Assembly: GCA_965115835.1 (NCBI GenBank)
Contig: OZ220471.1
Span: 1,302,001 to 1,366,000 of the forward strand
Direction of reading: 5' to 3'
DNA from: Foliamicus sp965115835
GTDB taxonomy: Bacteria; Pseudomonadota; Gammaproteobacteria; Steroidobacterales; Foliamicaceae
Length of the DNA stretch: 64,000 nucleotides
Each line of letters begins with the position of its first letter. Within the stretch, counting starts at the first letter, position 1. Below the pieces are notes generated by a model. It made no database searches and was not told the origin of the DNA. It saw only the letters and a list, made by a program, of their open reading frames with translations. Positions 34,892 through 43,200 of this stretch are shown piece after piece. The position numbers were made by a program, and so were the translations under genes.

Positions 34892-36094
34892 CTACTTCCA
34901 GGCGCCGAAACAGTACCAGCGAATCGACGGCGCCAACCGCCCGGTGTTCTCGTCCACCACCAGGCCCTTCCCGGCCACATAGTCCCGAAACTCGTTCGGG
35001 CCGTTGCGCGCCAGACTGGGAATCGTGAACTCCACGAATGCGGATGAGTCGAATCCGGCTTCAGCGCACAGTTCCCCGGGATGCATGTCGCGAAACGCCT
35101 TGTAGTACGGCTCCTGGTTGTAGTAGCTGTCCCAATCCAGGTAGAAGCTGTCGTAAGGCCGGGTGCGGCAATTGGGCGGCAACTCCATGTGCAGCATGAG
35201 CCCGCCCTTTCGCAGAAGGCGACGCGCTTCGCGAAGCACCGCCCGCACTTCCCCGGGCGGAAGCTCGTGCAGAAACATGGAAGACCACACCACATCGAAG
35301 CTTTCCTCGCCATCAAGATTACACTCGGTGGCATTCATCTGCCGGAAGTGAACCTTCACGCCCAGCAACTCCGCCCGTGCGTGCGCGTAGCGCAGCAACG
35401 GCGCAGCCGCATCCACGGCCCAGGTCTCGGCGGCGGAAAAGGCGCGCGCCCAGGGCAGCGTGTTGGAGCCGATGGAGCACCCCATGTCGAGGATGCGACG
35501 CGGTCGGAAATCGGGATATTTCGCGGCAACGAACCTCGCTACGGTGTTCCCGATGTCGTCACGATCGCTGCCGAACAGGCCCATGCTATGCACGGCTGTT
35601 CCGTTGTCGTAAAGCGCGCCCGCGGCGGCGTCATTGGCGCCGTGCTCGGTGTGATAGCAACCCGGCATCAGGTGTACATCATGATTGACGATATAGGGGG
35701 GCATGTCCAGGTCCGGCGCGAGTTCGAGCGTGCCGCCGTATTCGTTGCCGGTGGCGGGCACGGCGCCCACCCGCCGGTTCAGCTCGTCGAGGTTGCGCTC
35801 AATGGTGGGGATAACCGACCGCCAGACCAGCTTCTGGCAGTTCACGCGCATGGCCGAATAAAAACGGTATGCGGATTCGGCGCGCATGGCCTTGTGCACC
35901 TGCACGCCGTCCTGCGGCGGAGCCCCCGTCTCACGGGTAATCGCGGGCTCGATCTTGCGGTCGTATGCCGAGCGCATTTCCCGCGCCAGGTCTCCCAGGA
36001 TATGGCGCCGCATCTCGCACACGAAGCGCTGGCGCGACAGTTCGTCCCGGGTGGGCTCGATACGAAGGCCGTGTCGCACATAGTCGGTCATCAA
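34892..36094 (-). CDS. Class I SAM-dependent methyltransferase
   Basis: The 400-residue protein has a unique N-terminal half (about 1-185, including PPYIVNHDVHLMPGCYHTEHG) and a class I methyltransferase domain in the second half. AdoMet motif I is ILDMGCSIGSNTLPWA near residue 208, followed by the acidic VDAAAPLLRYA, FDVVWSSMFLHELPPGEV and LLRKGGLMLHMELPP. The N-terminal half is not one I can name, so the acceptor substrate is unknown. It is divergent from the VOC/hydrolase/dioxygenase operon across about 210 bases and may share its regulation. Confidence 0.82.
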   Translation of the reverse strand: MMTDYVRHGLRIEPTRDELSRQRFVCEMRRHILGDLAREMRSAYDRKIEPAITRETGAPPQDGVQVHKAMRAESAYRFYSAMRVNCQKLVWRSVIPTIERNLDELNRRVGAVPATGNEYGGTLELAPDLDMPPYIVNHDVHLMPGCYHTEHGANDAAAGALYDNGTAVHSMGLFGSDRDDIGNTVARFVAAKYPDFRPRRILDMGCSIGSNTLPWARAFSAAETWAVDAAAPLLRYAHARAELLGVKVHFRQMNATECNLDGEESFDVVWSSMFLHELPPGEVRAVLREARRLLRKGGLMLHMELPPNCRTRPYDSFYLDWDSYYNQEPYYKAFRDMHPGELCAEAGFDSSAFVEFTIPSLARNGPNEFRDYVAGKGLVVDENTGRLAPSIRWYCFGAWK

Positions 36095-36305
36095 GAACGC
36101 CCCCGGATCCGGTCAGGATGTATGGAAGTTCAGCATACCGCATTCATGGGCAAGAAAGCGTCGAATGATGGAACAACGGCGCCAGGCGGCCAGTGCGCGC
36201 CAGGGGGAAGCGGTGAAAGCGTATAGAATCCTCAAGGCCCTACGGCGTCGTCGGATTCGGGCAAGCATCGCGCCGGGAGTCCCCCGGAATGAGGAGCAAA
36301 ATCAG

Positions 36306-37331
36306 GTGAGCGTGAACGAGCAAGAGGAAATCATTGCGCCGCACGGTTCGCCGTTGCGGGCCGCCGTGATCGGCTGTCGCGATCTCGATGCGTCCAGGGC
36401 GTTCTACCGGGACCGGATCGGCCTGTCGGTACTGGCCGACGAGTTGTGGAACGGACCGGAGTTCTGCCGCTTCTGGAACCTGCGCGAGGGAACGGCCGCG
36501 CGCGCCGTGCTGCTTGGGCAGGGCGACGAGGCCGTTGGTCAGGTGCTGCTACTCGAGTTCCAGCTGCCCGAGGGCGGCGCACCGCCAGTCGAAGTGCGCG
36601 ACCGCAGCGTGGTTCGCGCCTACGGCGTGTTCAACCTGAACTTCTACACCGCCGACATCCACGCGGCATTCAAGGCCCTGAAAAAGAGCGGATTCGTCAC
36701 TTGGGCACAACCGGTGCAACACCATTTCGGACCCGCTGTGGGAGATCCGATTGAAGGCATTTTCGAAGGGCCGGACCGGGTCCCGATCAATCTGGTGGAA
36801 CTCGCCACCCGCGACCCCGCCACACGCGTCGGGCAAATGCGGGCCTATGTGGAGCGACGCGGCTACACGAAAACCGGCTTCACGCCCATCGTCACGACCT
36901 CGCACGGAGTCGATTCCTGCGAGCGCGCCATGGCCTGGTATGGCGGGGTTCTGGGCATGGAGCCGCTGATCGACGAGGAGCTTGGCGCTCCGGCGTCCAA
37001 TAGCTTGCTCAATCTACCGGAGGACGCCAGAACCCGGGTGGTCTTCATGCAGGGCGCCCACATGTTCGGCAAGGTGGTGCTCTCGCAACCGCTCAATTAC
37101 GAGTGTGAATCGCTGATCAAGAGGGCCAGGCCGCCGAATATCGGTTATCTGGCGCAGGCCTTCCCGGTCCCGGACCTGAATGAAGCCGCCAGACAGTGCG
37201 AGGCGATGCGGATCGAAGTGGCCAGCAGCCCCCGGGAAACGGCTTGGCCCGGCGCGGGAAACGTGCCCGCCATGCTGGTGCGCACACCCGGCAGCGGCGC
37301 CTTGCAATGGTTGCTGGAGGATCGCGCATGA
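36306..37331 (+). CDS. Double VOC (glyoxalase/bleomycin-resistance fold) domain protein
   Basis: The 341-residue protein contains two VOC modules: the first from RAAVIGCRDLDASRAFYRDRIGLSV, the second from TPIVTTSHGVDSCERAMAWYGGVLGMEP. The usual first-strand metal-binding His is not seen in either module (AAVIG and IVTT). It may therefore not be a conventional metal-dependent dioxygenase or glyoxalase. GTG 36306 is preferred because GAGGAG lies nine bases before it and homology begins just after. Upstream codons are open back to 36165 but look non-coding. Its stop overlaps the next VOC gene (ATGA). Confidence 0.8.
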   Translation: MSVNEQEEIIAPHGSPLRAAVIGCRDLDASRAFYRDRIGLSVLADELWNGPEFCRFWNLREGTAARAVLLGQGDEAVGQVLLLEFQLPEGGAPPVEVRDRSVVRAYGVFNLNFYTADIHAAFKALKKSGFVTWAQPVQHHFGPAVGDPIEGIFEGPDRVPINLVELATRDPATRVGQMRAYVERRGYTKTGFTPIVTTSHGVDSCERAMAWYGGVLGMEPLIDEELGAPASNSLLNLPEDARTRVVFMQGAHMFGKVVLSQPLNYECESLIKRARPPNIGYLAQAFPVPDLNEAARQCEAMRIEVASSPRETAWPGAGNVPAMLVRTPGSGALQWLLEDRA

Positions 37332-38278
37332 GCATTCATGGAATGACCTCGGTCACGGTGGGGGTAAGCAACATCGAAGAATCGCTGCGCCTGTTTCGCG
37401 ACGCCATGGAGTTGCAAGTGGAGAACGATACCGGGGCGCCGCCCGCACTGCTGGATGCCTGGGGGCTGCCTGCCGGCGCCGGCGCCCGGTTGGTCGAACT
37501 GTCCTGCCGCGGATACCCCGCCGGACGCCTGCGCCTGGCCCAATACACGCCTGCCGTTACCGGCGCCGTTCGTCTCGACCACGGCGCGGGAGCAGTCGAT
37601 TCCTCGACCGACATTGGCCCCAAGGCTATCGACTTCTATGTTCCGCCGCCCATGAGCAAGGCCGTCGAGGCCGTTACCGGCGCCGGTTTTGCCTTCCGCT
37701 CCGAGCCTATCCGTTACGAGATAGGCGATGTCGAAAGCGAGGAGTGCCTGTTTTCCGGCCCCGACGGCGTGCCCGCGCTCCTGATGATCGGCCACCGCCA
37801 CCCTCCCGAGTCCATGCGCGCCTTGCCCGGGGGTGTTCGCTTCTCCGAAATCGCGACCACATCGGTGGTGTGCGCCGACCCGGAGGCAGCCCGCCGCCTT
37901 TACTGCGATGCGCTCGGCATGGAGGCCGGAACCGAGGCCTGGGCGCCGGAAGAAAACCTGGATCTGGCGCGCCGGCTGACCGGCGTGAAGGAAGCCTCCG
38001 GCATGCATTTCCTCTTGGTCGCCAGTCCCGGAGAACCCAGCGGCAAGCTGCTGTTCGTGCATTTCCGCAACGCGCCGGGCAAGCGCCTGAGCGGGCGCAT
38101 GCGCCCCGGAAGGCTCGGCGTGAACCTGTTCAGTTACACCGCAAGCGATCTCGACGCCACCCTGGCGAAAGCCTGCGAGGCGGGCGGCGCGCTGCTGCGC
38201 GGTCCGACGAGGGTGGGCGACCGTCGCGTGGCGCTGCTGCTCGGCCCCAGCGAGGAACTCCTCGAACTGACCGGTTGA
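37328..38278 (+). CDS. Second double VOC-domain protein
   Basis: The 316-residue protein again has two VOC modules: GMTSVTVGVSNIEESLRLFRDAMELQV and SEIATTSVVCADPEAARRLYCDALGMEAG. It resembles its upstream neighbour in design but not closely in sequence, so it is a diverged paralogue. The first-strand His ligand is missing here too. The ATG overlaps the preceding stop, so the two proteins are coupled and may form a heteromer (inference). The function is unknown; VOC proteins in such clusters usually act on, or bind, small ring compounds. Confidence 0.8.
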   Translation: MSIHGMTSVTVGVSNIEESLRLFRDAMELQVENDTGAPPALLDAWGLPAGAGARLVELSCRGYPAGRLRLAQYTPAVTGAVRLDHGAGAVDSSTDIGPKAIDFYVPPPMSKAVEAVTGAGFAFRSEPIRYEIGDVESEECLFSGPDGVPALLMIGHRHPPESMRALPGGVRFSEIATTSVVCADPEAARRLYCDALGMEAGTEAWAPEENLDLARRLTGVKEASGMHFLLVASPGEPSGKLLFVHFRNAPGKRLSGRMRPGRLGVNLFSYTASDLDATLAKACEAGGALLRGPTRVGDRRVALLLGPSEELLELTG

Positions 38279-38292
38279 GAGCCTCTGCCAGG

Positions 38293-39231
38293 ATGTTGGA
38301 ACAGGGCGCCTCGGGCATGGACCGCCGAACACTGTTGCAGGGTTTGATATCGGCGCCTGTGGCGCTGGCATGGACGGGAGCGCGGACCGAAACCACGGGG
38401 CGCGAGCGGGGGCGAATTCGCCGGCGCTACGTGGATGGGCGGTTCGGCCAGATGCACCTGCGTATTGCCGAAGCCCTTGATGAATCTGCGGGCAACACGC
38501 CGCTGATGTGCTTTCATCCCACGGCCGTGTCGGGGGATTTCTTCCACGACTTCATGCTGGAGATGAGCCGGGACCGGCGGGTGATGGCGATGGACACGCC
38601 GGGTTACGGGCGGTCGGACCCGCCGCCCGAACCGCAGCCGATGAGCGAACTTGCCGGCGCCGCCGCCGACGCGCTGGAGGCGCTGGGCTACGGGGCCGAT
38701 AGCCAGGGCGCAGTGGATGTAATCGGCTATCACACCGGAACTTTCATCGCGATCGAACTGGCCGTCGCCCGCCCGGACCTTGTGCGCCGGCTGGTGCTGC
38801 CGGGAATCCCCTATAACGTGGGCGAAAAGCGCCGGGAAATGTACCAGCGCTACGCCCGGCGCAAGGAGCTTGCGGAAGATGGATCGAGCGTCATGGAGAT
38901 CTGGCGCTTCTGGGTGACGAACCGGCACCCGGATGTTTCCCTGCAGCGCGGCGCCTCGCACTTCGCCGACCATCTGCAATCGGGACCCCATTCCTGGTGG
39001 GCCTATCACAGCGTGTTCAGCTATCCGGCCGAAGAGCGCCTGCCTCGGGTGCAGCAACCGGTTCTGGTGCCCAATACGCATGGCAACCTGCGGGAAAACT
39101 CCCGGGAGGCCGCGCGGCTGCTGCCGGATGTGCGGGTGGTGGAAATGCCCGGCCTCACCCACGGCGTGTTCGATGTGGGTGCGGAGCAGCTGGCCGGCGT
39201 GGCGCGCGAGTTCCTGGACTCGGCCCCGTGA
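38293..39231 (+). CDS. Alpha/beta-hydrolase-fold protein with GxHxG in place of GxSxG, Tat signal
   Basis: The 312-residue protein has the alpha/beta-hydrolase pattern: CFHPTAVSG (oxyanion region), MAMDTPGYGRSDPP, and a nucleophile elbow reading VIGYHTGTFIA. The position of the catalytic Ser is therefore His (about residue 147). The late His is present (GLTHGVFD) but the acid position is unclear (PNTHGNL). It should not be assumed to be a serine hydrolase. A twin-arginine leader (MDRRTLLQGLISAPVALA) suggests export. ATG 38293 is used, but ATG 38317, directly before the RR motif, is equally plausible. The stop overlaps the dioxygenase start. Confidence 0.82.
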   Translation: MLEQGASGMDRRTLLQGLISAPVALAWTGARTETTGRERGRIRRRYVDGRFGQMHLRIAEALDESAGNTPLMCFHPTAVSGDFFHDFMLEMSRDRRVMAMDTPGYGRSDPPPEPQPMSELAGAAADALEALGYGADSQGAVDVIGYHTGTFIAIELAVARPDLVRRLVLPGIPYNVGEKRREMYQRYARRKELAEDGSSVMEIWRFWVTNRHPDVSLQRGASHFADHLQSGPHSWWAYHSVFSYPAEERLPRVQQPVLVPNTHGNLRENSREAARLLPDVRVVEMPGLTHGVFDVGAEQLAGVAREFLDSAP

Positions 39232-40043
39232 AATTCGAAAGGGTTGCCGCCCTCGGAGCCGAGGTGTCCGGGATCGAACTCTCCCCGAACCTGTCGCAGA
39301 CCGCAATCGACGAGATCGAGCGGGGCCTGCTGGAACACCGGGTGCTGTTTTTCCGCGATCAGGGCTTGAGTGGCGAGGAACTGGTCGAATTCTCCCGGCG
39401 CTTCGGGAAAAGTTTCATTCAGCCGGCGCTGGCGCACAAATATCGGGAACTCCTGTTTCTCGAGAACGACAGGAACAAGCCCCCCACGCTCAATACCTTT
39501 CACCAGGACATGACCGGCCTCAAGCAACCCCCGGCGCTGCACATGCTGCATGCACTGGTGATTCCGGACGGCGGCGGCGACACCATGTGGGCCTGCAACT
39601 ACTGCGCCTACGAAGCTCTTTCAGAAAGCATGAAGCAGATCCTTTGCGGCTTGCGCTGCACCCACAGTGTGCTCCGGTACTACGGACCGATCATCGAGAC
39701 CTGGAAGAACAGCGCGGAAAAACGGAAGGAATTCGAGGCGGCCTTTCCGCCGGTATCACACCCTCTGGTAAGAACCCACCCGCAAACCGGCCGCAAATCG
39801 CTGTTCGTCAACCGCTTCTTCACCGACCGCATCGATGGCTTCACGGCGAAGGAAAGCGAGAACCTCCTCGAATTCCTGTACCGTCACATCGAAACACCGG
39901 AGTTCTGTGTCCGGCTGAGATGGAGGGTGGGGACGCTGGCCATCTGGGACAACCGCTGCACCTCTCACTACGCGGTGGCCGACTATTACCCGCAGCACCG
40001 CAAGATGCAGCGCGCGTCAGTCGCCGGCGACCCTGTTTTCTGA
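39228..40043 (+). CDS. TauD/TfdA-family Fe(II)/2-oxoglutarate-dependent dioxygenase
   Basis: The 271-residue protein has the TauD pattern: GAEVSGIELS near the start, LLEHRVLFFRDQGLSGEELVEFSRRFG, the metal motif HQD (TFHQDMTG), HPLVRTHPQTGRKSLFVN, and the distal part IWDNRCTSHYAVADY with the third metal ligand His and a late Arg (RKMQRASVAG). Such enzymes hydroxylate or cleave sulfonates, phenoxyacetates, taurine and similar compounds using 2-oxoglutarate and O2. The actual substrate is unknown. The GTG start overlaps the hydrolase stop. It is the last clear gene of the VOC-VOC-hydrolase-dioxygenase operon. Confidence 0.9.
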   Translation: MKFERVAALGAEVSGIELSPNLSQTAIDEIERGLLEHRVLFFRDQGLSGEELVEFSRRFGKSFIQPALAHKYRELLFLENDRNKPPTLNTFHQDMTGLKQPPALHMLHALVIPDGGGDTMWACNYCAYEALSESMKQILCGLRCTHSVLRYYGPIIETWKNSAEKRKEFEAAFPPVSHPLVRTHPQTGRKSLFVNRFFTDRIDGFTAKESENLLEFLYRHIETPEFCVRLRWRVGTLAIWDNRCTSHYAVADYYPQHRKMQRASVAGDPVF

Positions 40044-40048
40044 ACCGC

Positions 40049-40141
40049 ATGTCCCACGAAAGCAAGGAGCAGCGGGAAATATACAAACAGGTTGGCGCGC
40101 AGCGGGCTTGCCTCGTTTTCACGGTCAAGCACAACGCCTGA
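40049..40141 (+). CDS. Possible 30-residue ORF after the dioxygenase
   Basis: An ATG five bases after the dioxygenase stop opens a frame of 30 codons (MSHESKEQREIYKQVGAQRA and ten more). It has no recognisable homology and only a weak ribosome site, so it may be chance. The sequence from 40142 to 40246 between the convergent genes holds nothing I can identify. Confidence 0.2.
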   Translation: MSHESKEQREIYKQVGAQRACLVFTVKHNA

Positions 40142-40246
40142 CGTTCCATCGGCGGCTTGCGGGCGCTTCTTGGCGATGCGAACCGGTAGCCGGTCGGCCG
40201 AGGCAAGGACGGATGGCGAAGAAGCTCCCGGCCAGCGCGCCTGCAA

Positions 40247-43200
40247 TCAATACAACACCTGCACCCCGCGCTCCTCCAGCGCCGGGATGTGAATGCTCAG
40301 GGCATCCGGGTCCAGCGGGTTATCGCGCAGGTCCAGATACTCCAGGGCGGGCAATTCCGCCAGCGCCGCAATGTCCGCTACCTGATTCTGGCCGAGACTC
40401 AGCAACTCCAGCTTCTGCAACCCGGATAGCGCCGAAACATCCGCAACATCGTTGCCGTCCAGCACCAGCTGCTCCAGTTCCGCCAGCTGCAACAGCGGCG
40501 TCAGGTTGGAAATCTTGTTCCGGGCCAGAAACAGCTTGGTCAGGCTGGAAAGGGAAGAAAGCGCCGAAACATCCGAAATGCTGTTGTCGTCCAGCACCAG
40601 TTGCCTGAGCGCCGCCAATTGCGACAGCGGCGTCAGGTCGGAAACCGCGTTCCTCGCCAGAAACAGCTTGGTCAAGCCGGAGAAAGAAGAAAGCGGCGAC
40701 AGGTTCGAAATGCCGTTGCCGTCCAGGAACAACGTTTCGATCTGCGTCAGATTGGCCAGCGCGCCGATGTCCACCAACCCGCAGTCCCTCAGGTACAGGC
40801 CGCGAAGTTGTCGGAAGCCGGTGGACGGGAACCCGGAGAGCGGATTGCCGTTGAGATTCAGCGAGGCCAGACGGGGCAATGCCGCCAGCGCGGACACATC
40901 CGTGATCCGATTGTCGTTGAGCGACAGGCTGCGGAGCGTGGTCAGATCGGCCAGCAGCGAGACATCCTCAATTTGGTTGGCGCCCAGATGCAAGAAGGAG
41001 AGCTTGAGCAGAGCTTGCAGGGGCGACAGATCGGTAATCCCGTTGCCCGAGAGCGACAGCGTGCGCAATTCGGCGAACGCCGAAAGCAGGCTGAAGTCCG
41101 TAACGCCGATGTGGTCAAGACGCAGCGTCTCCAGCATTGTCAATCCTGACAGCGGCGACAGGTCCACAATCTGGCGGTTCGACGACAAGGTCAGGGTTTC
41201 GAGGCGGATCAGGCCGGCAAGCGGGGTGAGGTCCGAAGCGCCGATGCCGTCAAGACGCAGCGTCTCCAGCAGGATCAGTTCCGAAAGCGGCGACAGGTCC
41301 ACAATCTGCCGGTTCCACGACAAGTTCAGGGTTTTGAGACGAACCAGACCAACAAGCGGCGTGAGATCCGAAACGCCGGTGCGGTCAAGACGCAGCGTCT
41401 CCAGCAGCGCCAATCCCGAAAGCGGCGTGAGATCCATGATCCGGCGGTTCGACGACAAGTCCAGATTGCCGAGACGGGTCAGGCCGACAAGCGGCGTGAG
41501 ATCCGAAATCCGGTTGCCGCTCAAGTTCAGCGACTTCAGGCTCAAGGCTATTTCCAGACCGGTGAGGTCGGCCACGCCCGAACGGGTCGCATTCAGCCCT
41601 GACAGCAGCGCAACTTCCGTCTTGTTGCTGCGCGTAAGGTCGGTCGCGCCCAAAGCCCGGGCCACTACCCTTGCGAGACCGGCGTCCGGGAAGGACACGC
41701 CACCGCCACCGACAACCTCGACAACATCCCCGACGCTCCCAACATCACCGCCGTCGCCATCATCGGTAGGGGCGGAGGGAGACCGGGTCGTGTCCGTCAC
41801 CGTCACGGTGACATTATCGATTCTGAGCGACGAGCCATAGTTGCTGTCGCTGCTGGCCGATGTGTGCGTCAGGGTCGCGGTGTCGTTGGTCCTGTCGTCA
41901 TCGGTTCCGGCGTTGACCGTCACCGTCTGCGCAGTGCCATAGTTGCCCGGCGTGAACGTCAGCGGCGAACCGGTCACCGTCACCTCGCCCGATTGGCCGC
42001 CCACCGTCACCGTCACGTTCGCCGCCGGCGCCGTGTTCAGATTCACGGCGTACGTGCCGCTGCTGCCTTCATTGATCGTCAGCGCGGTCGGCGCCACCAC
42101 CACGCGTGGAGTGCTCGCCGCAAACGGCGTCGCCGTCACCACATCCGACCAGGGGCCGTTGTTGCCGGCCCCCTGGCTGGCCCGGATGCGAAATTCGTAC
42201 GCCGTGCCGGCAGTCAGGCCGGTGATCGTCCGGCTCGTGGCGGCGCCGGTTCCCGCAACGAATGTCGCCGAGGCGGGCCAGGCGCCGCCGCTCGCCCTGC
42301 GCTGGTGGCCCCAGCGGGCGATGCGCTGGTTCGGCTGGGCGTCCCAGCTCAGGGTGACCTGACCCACGCCTGCCTCCGCGCTCAGCCCGGACGGCTTCGA
42401 CGGAACACCCTTCCAGACCATGGTGACCGTGGCCTGGCTCGACGCCACGCCGGCGCCGTTGGCGTTCACTGCCCGCACCTTGAAGGCATAGGCCGTCCCG
42501 GTGCTCAGGCCTGTCACCGTGTGGGTGATGGTCGTGGCGCTCGAACCCGGCACATTCCTCCATGCGCCGTCCTGCGAATACCGCCACCTGGTAATGCTGG
42601 CGTCGTTCGGATTGGTCCAGGACAGTACCGCCTGTCCGTTGCCGCTGCCCTGGACGGCGGTAAAGCCCGTCGGCTTGGCGGGGCGGGTCGAGCTGCCGGC
42701 CTCATCGTCGTCCCTGATCGTCAGGGTGAGCCTGCCGGTGGCCCAGCCGTCCTCGTAGCCGATGAGGTTGATCGTCTCGTCCGGTTCGTCCCGGGTATCG
42801 CCGAGTATGCGGACGACCTTCGTGCCCTGGGTCTGGCCTTCGGCGATAGGGACAATAACCCCATTCGGGAGGCACACGTCCGTGTCCTTCGGGAGCAGGG
42901 GCGGGTCGCAGGGGTCACGCCCCTTGCCGGAGGCAGTGGCTGTGCCAATGTCGCTGGGGTAACCCAGCGACACCGAGAAGTTCGTCGGCGCAGGCTCGCT
43001 GAGGGTGAAGGTGATGGTGACATCCGTCGAGCCGGAATCGCCCTCGGTGATCGTGGCCGACGGGGACGCCGACAACGTAATCGTCTTCTTGGGACTGGCG
43101 GCCTTCTCCGTCACGGTGACCGTGGTGGAGGTCGTGCCGGCCACGGCAGTGCCGTCACGGCCCTTCCAGCTCCAGGTGACGGTATGCGCGCCCACGCCCA

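Noticed and set aside
40247..41640. Regular repeats that might suggest a CRISPR array or satellite
   Set aside because: The repeats are in frame, encode leucine-rich repeats and have no unique spacers of uniform length.
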